A DNA stretch of 6,457 nt from an uncultured Verrucomicrobiota bacterium (GCA_938003985.1 CALKWZ010000011.1:1-6457), one strand, 5' to 3'; counted from the stretch's first letter, positions 1 to 5,853 are shown. Made by a program: numbers and translations. Notes: generated from the letters alone by a model not told the origin.

Positions 1-374
1 TTGGCGGCGAAGACTTCCAGCTCGATCCGGGTCAGGCCTTTTTGGAAGGCGTCGGCGACGGTGGCGGCGAGCAGGCGCGCACCGATTTTTTGGCCGCGGT
101 AGTCGGGCAAGATTCCGATCCCGAGGCGGCCGATATGCGTCATGCCGGGGCGTTCGTCGCGGACGACGTCGCACCAGCCGACGACTTTTCCGTCGTGCAA
201 GGCGTAGAATTGGCTCCAGCCCTTGGCGAGGACCTGGGCGATGAATTTCCGGGCGGATTCGAGCGGCGGGGCTTCGAGAAAGATCAAATAGCGGTGCTCG
301 CGGGCGACGACGTCCAGCGCCTGCCGGAAGCTGTCGGCCAGATCGAGGGATGCGGGCTGGATGACGATGTCCAT
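1..374 (-). CDS. GNAT-family N-acetyltransferase, N-terminal part (runs off left edge)
   Basis: Reading the minus strand from the ATG at 374 gives 124 uninterrupted residues, MDIVIQPASLDLADSF onward, that reach the window edge without a stop, so the gene is cut and its C-terminus is missing. Seen: residues 83-101 contain the acetyl-CoA binding motif A of GNAT enzymes, with the pyrophosphate loop R93-G-Q-K-I-G-A99 after a hydrophobic strand (IGRLGIGILPDYRG), and a strand 4-like segment (RIELEVFAA) begins at the edge. Known of the family: these soluble enzymes move acetyl from acetyl-CoA to an amine; most are 150-180 residues, so perhaps 40-50 residues are missing. The substrate cannot be told; related small GNATs act on ribosomal-protein N-termini, antibiotics, polyamines or amino acids. 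A weak GGA stands 8-10 bases before the ATG and TATGAT (400-395) is a possible -10 box. The gap of 315 bases to the upstream glycosidase-like gene suggests its own promoter. Family assignment is good; function is unknown. Confidence 0.85.
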   Translation of the reverse strand, partial: MDIVIQPASLDLADSFRQALDVVAREHRYLIFLEAPPLESARKFIAQVLAKGWSQFYALHDGKVVGWCDVVRDERPGMTHIGRLGIGILPDYRGQKIGARLLAATVADAFQKGLTRIELEVFAA

Positions 375-394
375 GGGGCGATTCCAATCGATAA

Positions 395-400
395 ATCATA
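395..400 (-). promoter_or_regulatory. possible -10 element for the GNAT gene
   Basis: On the minus strand the hexamer TATGAT (5 of 6 to TATAAT) lies 21 bases before the GNAT ATG, in AT-richer DNA. No good -35 box is found 16-18 bases upstream (the best reads are like GTCCTT), so this rests on the -10 alone. Confidence 0.25.
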
Positions 401-452
401 GACCGGGGGAAGGAAAGAAGGACAGCCATTTAACGCAAAAGGCGCGAGGGTC

Positions 453-480
453 GCCCACCGTCGCCAAGGCTATGGTGGGC
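453..480. repeat. 28-base near-perfect hairpin (REP-like palindrome)
   Basis: The arms GCCCACC (453-459) and GGTGGGC (474-480) are exactly complementary. Inside them, G460 faces T473 (a wobble pair in one RNA orientation), T461 pairs with A472, C462/T471 mismatch, and GCC (463-465) faces GGC (468-470) around AA. The structure is symmetric about 466/467. It lies about 80 bases before the GNAT start and 210 bases after the stop of the glycosidase-like gene. No T-run follows on either strand, so it is not a standard intrinsic terminator. A dispersed palindromic repeat or a protein-binding site is more likely. Confidence 0.5.
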
Positions 481-628
481 ACGCAACAGGAGCGCAAACG
501 CCGGACAAGGATCCGGGAAATGGACGAGGAAGCCCAAAAATCGCGAAAATCAGCTCAAAACAGGCGATATTCATCAAAAAATGGGCAATAATGGCCATGA
601 ATCCGCAAAAACGCATCGAAAATGGCCC

Positions 629-642
629 AAAATCGCGATTTT
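629..642. repeat. 14-bp perfect palindrome AAAATCGCGATTTT
   Basis: The sequence AAAATCGCGATTTT is its own reverse complement and sits about 50 bases past the stop of the minus-strand glycosidase-like gene. With the flanking CC and TTGG it extends imperfectly. Perfect dyads like this are typical of dimeric regulator sites. A weak terminator is less likely, because the stem is short and AT-rich at its outer end. Confidence 0.35.
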
Positions 643-689
643 TTGGAAAATGGCCGGACGCTGGCGAACTTTTGCGTTGAAAAAACGGG

Positions 690-2108
690 CTACGGGGCGG
701 TTTGGACCAAGGCGAGGCGGGCGAGGGCGTCGTCGATGATCAGGCTGGCGGGGGCGGCGCTCCAGAGCTGGATGGGCGTGGAAATGCCCATGGGCACGGG
801 TTGCCAGATGGCGTTCGAGGAATCGGCGGGGGCGTACTTGAACACCTCCGAAGTCGCGAGGGGTCCGAGCTTCGGCAGGGCGATCCGGGCCTTTTCGAAA
901 ACATGCCGGAACAAGGCGACGTCGGCGGGCGTCATCCCGTGGCGGAGGGTGCCGTCGTCCGCGACGTTTTTCAGGGCCTGTTCGCGGAGACCGTCGAGCA
1001 GGGCGAAGAGCACCCAGGGCCAGGCGGCGCGGCCGTGGTATTCGTCCGGGCCGAACTTGACCCAGGCGTTTTTCCAGCCGTCGCGCAGGGCGGGGACGTC
1101 GCGAAGAACGTAGGCGGCGGAGGAAACGGCGAAGGCGCCGTCGTCGTCCCAGAAGCCGAGGCCGAAGGGATACGGCAGCAGCAGCGGGCGGAGAATCTCG
1201 CGGACCTGGGCGATGTCGGGATCGCCGAACAGGAGCAGGAACACGTCGTCGCTGTGCGGGACGGCCAGGGGCGTGCCGTCGGGGAACAGCAGCAGCGCGG
1301 TGAAGTCGAATCCGCCGGCGACGGCGGCGGGCGCGCGGTCGCCGCGCAGGAATTCGGCGACGGAGACGCCGTCGGCCCGGCATCGCAGCGCGGCAGCGCG
1401 TTCGCGTTCGCCGCGGACACAGTCGCCCCAGGTGGCGTCGCCCGCGGCGAGGCCGTCGAGATGCCGCGCGAGGTCGCGGCGGATTTCATCCGCGCCGCGG
1501 CGCACGAGGAACAGTTCGCGGACGCGCGCGCGGTCCCACGCTTCCAGCGCGGCGGCGAAGCGGACGGGGTCTTCGAGATGGGCGCGGACGGCGTCGAGGC
1601 CCGGCCGTTGCGCGAGGTCGCGCAGGAAATCCCCCAGGCCGAGGGCGTCGATCCGCGCGAGCATGTCGCGGATGGCGGCGATGGCCAGCGGGAGGAGGTT
1701 GACGTTGACGTCCTCGGAGCGGACGCCGAAGGGCAAGTGGTAGGTGTCGCGCCAGTTGGCGGCGTCGGCGACGGTCGGCACGAGCGCGCCGCGCAAGGCG
1801 AGGAATTCGGCGCGGCGTTCCGCAACGATCCGCCCGGGCGCGAGGCCGGGATTTTGCACGCGCAGGGCCTGCCAGCCCGCGACGAACGGCGCGGCCGCCG
1901 CCAGCAGGTAGTTCCAGTTCCGCAGGAGCGACGCGAGGTTCGTTTCGGCGCGCCCGAGCACGGCGTGGTCCGCCTGCAGCCACGCAGCAAGTTCGGCGTC
2001 GCCCGTTTCCCGGAACCAGCGGGCGGCGGCGGACGGATACATGAACGTGGGATCGAGGACGTCGAAGAAGGGATGCGCGGGAACGGCGCCGGCCAGGATC
2101 GTTTCCAT
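690..2108 (-). CDS. six-hairpin glycosidase-like protein, C-terminal part of a split gene
   Basis: This 472-codon open frame starts METILAGAVPAHPFF and ends at TAG. It continues, in the same frame, the ORF ending with TAA at 2160; the 17 codons between (RFFCEYDGGNLAAARAT) read as normal protein. Seen: alternating helix-like segments, NWNYLLAAAAPFVAGW near residues 64-79, NWRDT at 118-122, DVNVNLLPLAIAAIRDM at 133-149, FGLGFWDDDGAF, and YHGRAAWPWVLFALLDGLREQ. The last resembles the Y-H-x-x-x-x-W-P-W element of amylo-alpha-1,6-glucosidase and other (alpha/alpha)6-barrel glycoside hydrolases. The C-terminus (TPIQLWSAAPASLIIDDAL) fits the last barrel helices. Known: such enzymes hydrolyse alpha-glucosidic links or related sugars; the substrate here is not identifiable. 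There is no Shine-Dalgarno sequence before the ATG at 2108, so independent translation looks poor. Family placement is by motif resemblance only; the catalytic acids are not assigned. Confidence 0.7.
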   Translation of the reverse strand: METILAGAVPAHPFFDVLDPTFMYPSAAARWFRETGDAELAAWLQADHAVLGRAETNLASLLRNWNYLLAAAAPFVAGWQALRVQNPGLAPGRIVAERRAEFLALRGALVPTVADAANWRDTYHLPFGVRSEDVNVNLLPLAIAAIRDMLARIDALGLGDFLRDLAQRPGLDAVRAHLEDPVRFAAALEAWDRARVRELFLVRRGADEIRRDLARHLDGLAAGDATWGDCVRGERERAAALRCRADGVSVAEFLRGDRAPAAVAGGFDFTALLLFPDGTPLAVPHSDDVFLLLFGDPDIAQVREILRPLLLPYPFGLGFWDDDGAFAVSSAAYVLRDVPALRDGWKNAWVKFGPDEYHGRAAWPWVLFALLDGLREQALKNVADDGTLRHGMTPADVALFRHVFEKARIALPKLGPLATSEVFKYAPADSSNAIWQPVPMGISTPIQLWSAAPASLIIDDALARLALVQTAP

Positions 2109-2159
2109 CGTCGCGCGGGCGGCGGCGAGGTTGCCGCCGTCGTATTCGCAGAAAAACCG

Positions 2160-2162
2160 TTA
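2160..2162 (-). other. in-frame TAA splitting the glycosidase-like gene
   Basis: On the minus strand the frame reads GAT GCC CTC TAA CGG TTT TTC TGC GAA TAC. Upstream and downstream ORFs share one frame (2160 and 690 are both multiples of three), and no base needs to be added or removed to join them. A TAC codon here would give ALYRFFCEYDGG, so one C-to-A change accounts for the break. The joined gene would have 811 codons before the TAG at 690. Complete genes with visible stops here end in TGA or TAG, and this is the only TAA. Confidence 0.85.
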
Positions 2163-3125
2163 GAGGGCATCCATCGCCGCCCGGTCGTCGGTCCATTCGT
2201 CGGTGACGTCGACGATGCCCGCTTCCGAAATTTCGTTGGCGACGCTTTGGATGCCGACGCGCTTGGCCAGCGGGGACAGGACGGGCCACATGATGCGCAG
2301 CGCGATCAGCGTGTCGCGGCCGAAGTAGGACAGGAAGTTCCAGGAACCGGCGAGGAATTTTTCGCGGTAGGCCAGGAATTCGAAGTTGCGGATCGCCTCG
2401 GCGAAGGCCGGATCCCGCGCGGCGAGTTCCCGGCCGCGGTCGTTCACGAGTTCCGCGAACGGCAGCGGCGTCAGCGGTTCGAAATCGACGGAGGCGCGGA
2501 CGACCGCGCGGAGCGGCGCGGCGCCCGCGCCGGGCGCCCGGGAAAAAACGAGTCGGTCGGCGTCCGCGCGCAGGGCGGTGCCGGGGCCGGCGGCGAACGC
2601 GAGCCGGTAGCGGTGGCGGCCGTCCAGCGCGCGGCGGACGAACGCGCACGGACCGCCGGGGGCGTCCGCCCGGGGGCCGTGGAGGTGCCCGCGGTCGGCC
2701 AGATCTTCCAGGGACAGGCCCAGCGCGGTTTCGACGGCGCGGATGTCGCCGGAAGCGAACAGATCTTTCAGGCGGTTTTCGCTGCGGCGGTCGGGATCGA
2801 GGCCGAACCGCGCCATCAGCGTGTGGTGCAGGAGCACGGATGCGACGGGGACGGCGACTTCCGGCCGGTCCGTGGCCAAGACGAATGCGACGCCGCGCTG
2901 GCCGTCCGCTTCGGCGAACGGGACGGGATCGTTTTCGAGGCGCCAGCCGGCCGGCTCCGCGGTCTCGAAGACCAGCGCCGATTTGCCGGCGGGGAAGGCG
3001 ACGACGACGCGGCGGCCCTCGCCGCCGGCGGGAAGCTGCACGTGGGCGGCGACGCGGGTTTGCACGTCCCGCACGAGGACGTTCTCGAATTCGCCTTCCC
3101 GTTTCCGGATCGACAGCGCGGCCAT
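2160..3125 (-). CDS. six-hairpin glycosidase-like protein, N-terminal part of a split gene
   Basis: This 321-codon frame begins MAALSIRKREGEFENVLVRDVQ, with a good ribosome binding site (AAAGGGG, 3137-3131) five bases before the ATG. There is no signal peptide, so the product is probably cytoplasmic. Residues 1-230 or so look like a beta-rich N-terminal domain. From about 245 the barrel begins, with EFLAYREKFLAGSWNF and then SYFGRDTLIALRIMWPVLS; the G-R-D-T at 269-272 is a motif I recognise from glycogen-debranching and related (alpha/alpha)6 glycosidases (F-G-R-D-T/S). The frame ends at TAA just after DEWTDDRAAMDAL, in mid-barrel, so the product alone should not be a complete enzyme. The kinase gene ends 133 bases upstream on the same strand, so co-transcription is possible. 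Glycosidase-like placement is moderate; an amylo-alpha-1,6-glucosidase role in glycogen metabolism is only one option. Confidence 0.7.
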   Translation of the reverse strand: MAALSIRKREGEFENVLVRDVQTRVAAHVQLPAGGEGRRVVVAFPAGKSALVFETAEPAGWRLENDPVPFAEADGQRGVAFVLATDRPEVAVPVASVLLHHTLMARFGLDPDRRSENRLKDLFASGDIRAVETALGLSLEDLADRGHLHGPRADAPGGPCAFVRRALDGRHRYRLAFAAGPGTALRADADRLVFSRAPGAGAAPLRAVVRASVDFEPLTPLPFAELVNDRGRELAARDPAFAEAIRNFEFLAYREKFLAGSWNFLSYFGRDTLIALRIMWPVLSPLAKRVGIQSVANEISEAGIVDVTDEWTDDRAAMDAL

Positions 3126-3130
3126 GGATT

Positions 3131-3137
3131 CCCCTTT
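3131..3137 (-). promoter_or_regulatory. ribosome binding site of the glycosidase-like gene
   Basis: AAAGGGG on the minus strand, five bases before the ATG at 3125. It supports this start and shows that the upstream half of the split gene is still well equipped for translation. Confidence 0.65.
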
Positions 3138-3229
3138 CGACGCCGGACGGCGCAGGCCGGTCCGACCGCGGGAGAATGAGCCTCGCGCGAGCGGGAGTCA
3201 ACGCCAACCGGAGCCGGGCCAGGACGATT

Positions 3230-3245
3230 CCCGCGGAAAAGCGGG
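3230..3245. repeat. small inverted repeat between kinase and glycosidase-like gene
   Basis: CCCGC (3230-3234) and GCGGG (3241-3245) form a five-pair stem with a six-base loop 14 bases past the kinase stop. No T-run follows on the minus strand, so termination here is doubtful and read-through into the glycosidase-like gene stays possible. A 10-bp palindrome CTCGCGCGAG (3182-3191) lies in the same gap. Confidence 0.3.
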
Positions 3246-3258
3246 TGGCGCCGCCGGA

Positions 3259-4524
3259 TCAGGCCGGGCCGAGGGGATTGACGATCTTGGAGAGGTAGTT
3301 TTCCAGCTCGCGGCCGTAGTCGGTGTCCTTGCCGGCGAGGGTGAGCTGCTTGTGGAGCATGGCGAGGCCGGTGCTGCCGACTTCGGCTTCTTCGGCGGTG
3401 GCGAAGCGGCCGGCGACGTTCGGGTCCAGCAGGCGCTGCAGCAGGAGCAGGAACTGGGCGTTCTGGCGGACGTGCTCCGGCAGCAGGTCGTAGAGCCGGC
3501 CGGGCAGCTCGCGCTTGGCCTGGAGCAGGGCAGGCTCGTTCTGGCCCATCTCGGGCGGGAACAGCCGCTCGCCGCGGAGCATCTCGAGCCCGACGAGCCC
3601 GAGGCTGTAGAGATCGGACTGGGTCCGCGCGACGCGCTCGGCGTGGGTCTCCGGCGCCATGTAGACGGGCGTGCCGAGCAGCAGCGTGATTTTTTCGTCC
3701 ACCAGCGTCGCGCGGCCGTAGTCGATCAGCTTCACGTAGCCGAGCCGGTCGATCATGATGTTGGCCGGCTTGACGTCGGAATGGATGAACCCCATTTCGT
3801 GCAGGGTTTCGAGGCCGCGCAGCACCTGGCGCAACACGTAGAGGGCGATGCCGGGCTGGATCATGCGCCGGCCGTTTTCCTGGCGGAAGATGACGTCGTT
3901 GAAGCGCCGCCATTCTTCGTCGGTGGAGCGGGCGCGGACCTGGTCGGAATGGACGCCGTCGAGCAATTCGCGCAGGGAAATGCCGTCGACGACTTCCATC
4001 TGGACGTAGCCGATGCCGTTGCTTTCCTCGTAGACGTCGGGGGCGACGAGGGCGGGGTTCTTGACGAGCTGGAGCTTGGAGGTCTGGGCGGCGATGCGGC
4101 CCATGTCGGTCCAGTATTTCTTGGCGCTGGCGTAGATGCCCGGATCGAACAGCTTGATGGCGTGGCGGGTGACGCAGCCGCGCGCGCCTTGGCGCAGGCC
4201 GAGGAACACGATGCCTTGGCGGCCGCGGCCGAGTTCGCGCGGGAAACGGTAGGCGACGGGGTAGTGGATGGCGCGCGCGGCGAGAATGGCCCGGTAGTTG
4301 GCGGTCAGTTGGCGGCTGCCGGCGCCGGAGCCGCCGACCGCGCGCGGCACCAGGTCGCGCAAAATCGACGGCTCCGAGGCGGAACTCGGATCCGCGACGG
4401 CCGTGGTGGCGTCGAGCGAGGCGCCCGGCACGACTTCCAGCGCCGTGGTCTTGTCGAATGAAACGGGGGTGGACACGATGGAGAGTTTACCGGAAGGCGC
4501 GGGTTTGGCAATATCGCCCGCCAT
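3259..4524 (-). CDS. Hanks-type serine/threonine protein kinase, cytoplasmic
   Basis: The 421-residue product carries all main kinase signatures. These are the glycine loop L98-G-R-G-R-Q-G-I-V-F-L-G109, the ATP-binding lysine K124 (HAIKLF), the catalytic loop H248-S-D250-V-K252-P-A-N255, the metal-binding D268-Y-G270, A290-P-E292 of the activation segment, and D304 in SDLYSLG. Known of the family: it transfers the gamma-phosphate of ATP to Ser/Thr. Unusual: HRD is HSD (a non-RD kinase, usually not needing activation-loop phosphorylation) and DFG is DYG. Residues 1-75 are Ser/Ala/Thr-rich and look disordered; about 90 helical residues follow the kinase core. No transmembrane segment or PASTA, WD40 or TPR repeats are visible, unlike receptor PknB types. 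The ATG at 4524 overlaps the divergent aminomutase ATG. A GTG at 4476 would remove 16 residues, but no good ribosome binding site favours either start. The partner and substrate are unknown; the glycosidase-like gene downstream is a candidate pathway. Confidence 0.9.
   Translation of the reverse strand: MAGDIAKPAPSGKLSIVSTPVSFDKTTALEVVPGASLDATTAVADPSSASEPSILRDLVPRAVGGSGAGSRQLTANYRAILAARAIHYPVAYRFPRELGRGRQGIVFLGLRQGARGCVTRHAIKLFDPGIYASAKKYWTDMGRIAAQTSKLQLVKNPALVAPDVYEESNGIGYVQMEVVDGISLRELLDGVHSDQVRARSTDEEWRRFNDVIFRQENGRRMIQPGIALYVLRQVLRGLETLHEMGFIHSDVKPANIMIDRLGYVKLIDYGRATLVDEKITLLLGTPVYMAPETHAERVARTQSDLYSLGLVGLEMLRGERLFPPEMGQNEPALLQAKRELPGRLYDLLPEHVRQNAQFLLLLQRLLDPNVAGRFATAEEAEVGSTGLAMLHKQLTLAGKDTDYGRELENYLSKIVNPLGPA
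4465..4480 (+). promoter_or_regulatory. alternative ribosome site and start for the aminomutase
   Basis: GGGGGTGG (4465-4472) precedes an in-frame ATG at 4478-4480 by five bases. No purine-rich site stands close before the ATG at 4523; the GGAAGG at 4491-4496 is too far. If 4478 is used, the gene would overlap the kinase 5' end by 47 bases and add MESLPEGAGLAISPA. Confidence 0.35.
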
Positions 4525-5584
4525 GAAATCCGCCCCCGCCGACTATTTCCGCCGCGAGCGCGCATTCCGGCTCCGGGCCTTTCCCGGCGCCGCGGCCGCG
4601 GACTGGGCGGACTGGCTCTGGCAGTTGCGCCACCGCGCGCGGACGGCGGCGGCGGTCGCGCGCGCGCTGGACCTGTCCCCGCGCGAACGGCGGGCGCTGG
4701 CGGCGCCGGAAACCTGGCGGATGCCGCTGGCCATCCCGCCGTATCTGCTGGGCCTGCTGGCCGCGGAGCCGTCCGACGGCCCGTTGCGCCGGACGCTGCT
4801 GCCCGACGCGCGCGAGGCCCGCGTCGCCGCCGGCGAGCGGCGCGATCCGCTGGGCGAGGAAGCCCATCAGGTCGCGCCCGGCCTGATCCGGTCCTATCCC
4901 CGCAAGGCCCTGCTGCTGGCCACGGCCGACTGCGCCTCGTTCTGCCGCTATTGCACCCGCGCGCGCACCGCGGGGCGGGCCGGGGCCGATGGGACGGCGG
5001 CGCTGGCCTGGCTGCGGGCACATCCGGAAATCCGCGACGTGCTGGTTTCCGGAGGCGATCCGCTGACGCTGGGGGATGCGCAACTGGAACGCCTGCTGCG
5101 GCAACTGCGGGCGATTCCGCACGTGGAACTGATCCGCCTCGGCACGAAAATCCCCGCGGCGCTGCCGCAACGGGTGACGCCCGCGCTGGCGAAGATGCTG
5201 AAGAAATACAGGCCGCTGTGGCTGAGCCTGCACTTCACGCATCCGGCCGAACTGACGCCGCGCGCGGCGGAGGCCTGCGGCCGCCTGCTGGACGCGGGGA
5301 TTCCGCTGATGAACCAGACCGTGCTGCTGCGCGGCATCAACGACGATCTCGAAACGATGCTGGCCCTCAATGAAGGGCTGTTGCGGCTCGGGGTGAAGCC
5401 GTACTACCTGCACCAGGGCGATCTGGCCGCCGGCACCGCGCACCTGCGCTCGACCGTCGCGAAAGGCCGCGCGATCCTGCGCGCGATGTGCGGGCGCACG
5501 ACGGGCTACGCCGTGCCGCACTTCATGTTCGACCGCCCCGGTGGCGGCGGCAAAGTGCCGCTGGGCCCGGCCTGGCCCGGCTGA
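4523..5584 (+). CDS. KamA-family radical SAM / PLP aminomutase (lysine 2,3-aminomutase-like)
   Basis: The product is 353 residues from the ATG at 4523. Seen: DWADWLWQLRHRARTAAAVARAL near the N-terminus, like the W-x-D-W-x-W-Q segment of lysine 2,3-aminomutase. The radical SAM cluster motif is C137-ASF-C141-RY-C144, followed by TRARTAG; then DVLVSGGDPL, RLGTKIPAALPQRVTPAL, LLRGIND with D274, PYYLHQGD with D300, and STVAKG with K314 as the likely PLP lysine. It ends GYAVPHFMFDRPGGGGKVPLGPAWPG. Known: KamA converts L-lysine to L-beta-lysine; the shorter EpmB makes (R)-beta-lysine for elongation factor P. The N-terminal segment, the CTR after the cluster and the PGGGGK end favour KamA. However, the C-terminal extension of about 60-70 residues with metal-binding cysteines found in clostridial KamA is absent, so the length is close to EpmB. 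An in-frame ATG at 4478 preceded by GGGGGTGG would add 15 residues and has the better ribosome site. Substrate is not settled. Confidence 0.88.
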   Translation: MKSAPADYFRRERAFRLRAFPGAAAADWADWLWQLRHRARTAAAVARALDLSPRERRALAAPETWRMPLAIPPYLLGLLAAEPSDGPLRRTLLPDAREARVAAGERRDPLGEEAHQVAPGLIRSYPRKALLLATADCASFCRYCTRARTAGRAGADGTAALAWLRAHPEIRDVLVSGGDPLTLGDAQLERLLRQLRAIPHVELIRLGTKIPAALPQRVTPALAKMLKKYRPLWLSLHFTHPAELTPRAAEACGRLLDAGIPLMNQTVLLRGINDDLETMLALNEGLLRLGVKPYYLHQGDLAAGTAHLRSTVAKGRAILRAMCGRTTGYAVPHFMFDRPGGGGKVPLGPAWPG

Positions 5585-5711
5585 GCGGCGAATCCACCCC
5601 CGAAAACGGCCCTGCGGCCGCCGCAACGGCATCCGGCGCTCAATATGCGCATCCCATAGACGACAAGCAAATTGCGACGGGGGAAAATCGTTCCGTCGAG
5701 CGATTATTATG

Positions 5712-5738
5712 TTTGCATTAGATTTGCATTGTTTCATT
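5712..5738 (+). repeat. tandem TTTGCATT direct repeats, possible operator
   Basis: TTTGCATT occurs at 5712-5719 and again at 5723-5730, exactly 11 bases (about one helical turn) apart, followed by a shorter third copy TTTCATT at 5732-5738. The block is in the most AT-rich part of the window, 116 bases before the membrane-protein start. Copies on one face of the helix fit an activator or repressor site next to a promoter. Confidence 0.4.
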
Positions 5739-5746
5739 GTTATATC
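5738..5746 (+). promoter_or_regulatory. possible extended -10 promoter for the membrane-protein gene
   Basis: TGTTATATC reads as an extended -10 (TG, one base, then TATATC, 4 of 6 to TATAAT), directly after the TTTGCATT repeats. There is no well-spaced -35 box, as expected if a bound activator or the TG element compensates. The leader would be about 100 bases. Confidence 0.3.
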
Positions 5747-5853
5747 CGGAAAACGGGCCGATTGCGGAAGAAAAGCGAGGCGAGCGAGAACCAAATCGGG
5801 CTTCGGGGAACTGAAGCCGAGGAGACGACGGGACCGGAATCGGGAGGCGCACC

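Larger units (their letters stand above)
375..689. other. AT-richer intergenic region with repeats
   Basis: No convincing gene lies between the GNAT start and the stop of the glycosidase-like gene. Base composition drops visibly against the flanking genes, with many A runs. It contains a 28-base hairpin (453-480), a 10-bp inverted repeat with arms at 432-441 and 669-678, a 14-bp perfect palindrome (629-642), and two near-copies of the string GCCCAAAATCGCGA (532-546 with one extra A, and 625-638). The string GAAAATGGCC recurs at 618-627 and 645-654. The short ORFs crossing this stretch in several frames are rich in Arg, Lys, Ser and Asn and match no family I know. It probably carries the promoter of the GNAT gene plus repetitive DNA. 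Confidence 0.6.
5585..5853 (+). other. intergenic region upstream of the membrane-protein gene
   Basis: This stretch of 269 bases holds no convincing gene. A 61-codon frame beginning at 5672 is basic and of low complexity, runs into the next start codon, and matches nothing I know. GC drops sharply at 5700-5750, where a phased repeat and a possible extended -10 element occur. A small CGGCC/GGCCG stem (5607-5620) after the aminomutase stop lacks a T-run, so no intrinsic terminator is seen. Confidence 0.5.

Noticed and set aside
1..374. GNAT as the beta-lysine acetyltransferase (AblB) partner of the KamA-like enzyme
   Set aside because: It is on the opposite strand, over 4 kb away, and its short N-terminus before motif A looks like a generic small GNAT; nothing links the two.
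2108..2160. The two halves of the glycosidase-like gene as two independent, translationally coupled genes
   Set aside because: The sequence between stop and restart is in frame and protein-like, the restart lacks a ribosome site, and the first half ends mid-domain, so a broken single gene is simpler.
2160..2162. Reassigned TAA (alternative genetic code)
   Set aside because: Only one in-frame TAA is seen; no other gene here reads through TAA, and a single mutation or error explains it.
702..3179. Very long plus-strand open frame (825 codons) opposite the glycosidase-like gene
   Set aside because: It is a shadow of the GC-rich minus-strand gene: its translation is dominated by Gly, Ala, Arg, Val, Glu and Asp runs with no domain motifs, while the minus-strand frame has glycosidase-like motifs and a good ribosome site.
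2743..4461. Long plus-strand open frame (572 codons) opposite the kinase
   Set aside because: The minus strand carries the full set of kinase motifs; the plus frame is the complementary low-complexity shadow.
5607..5620. CGGCC/GGCCG stem as terminator of the aminomutase gene
   Set aside because: Only five pairs, a four-base loop and no following T-run.
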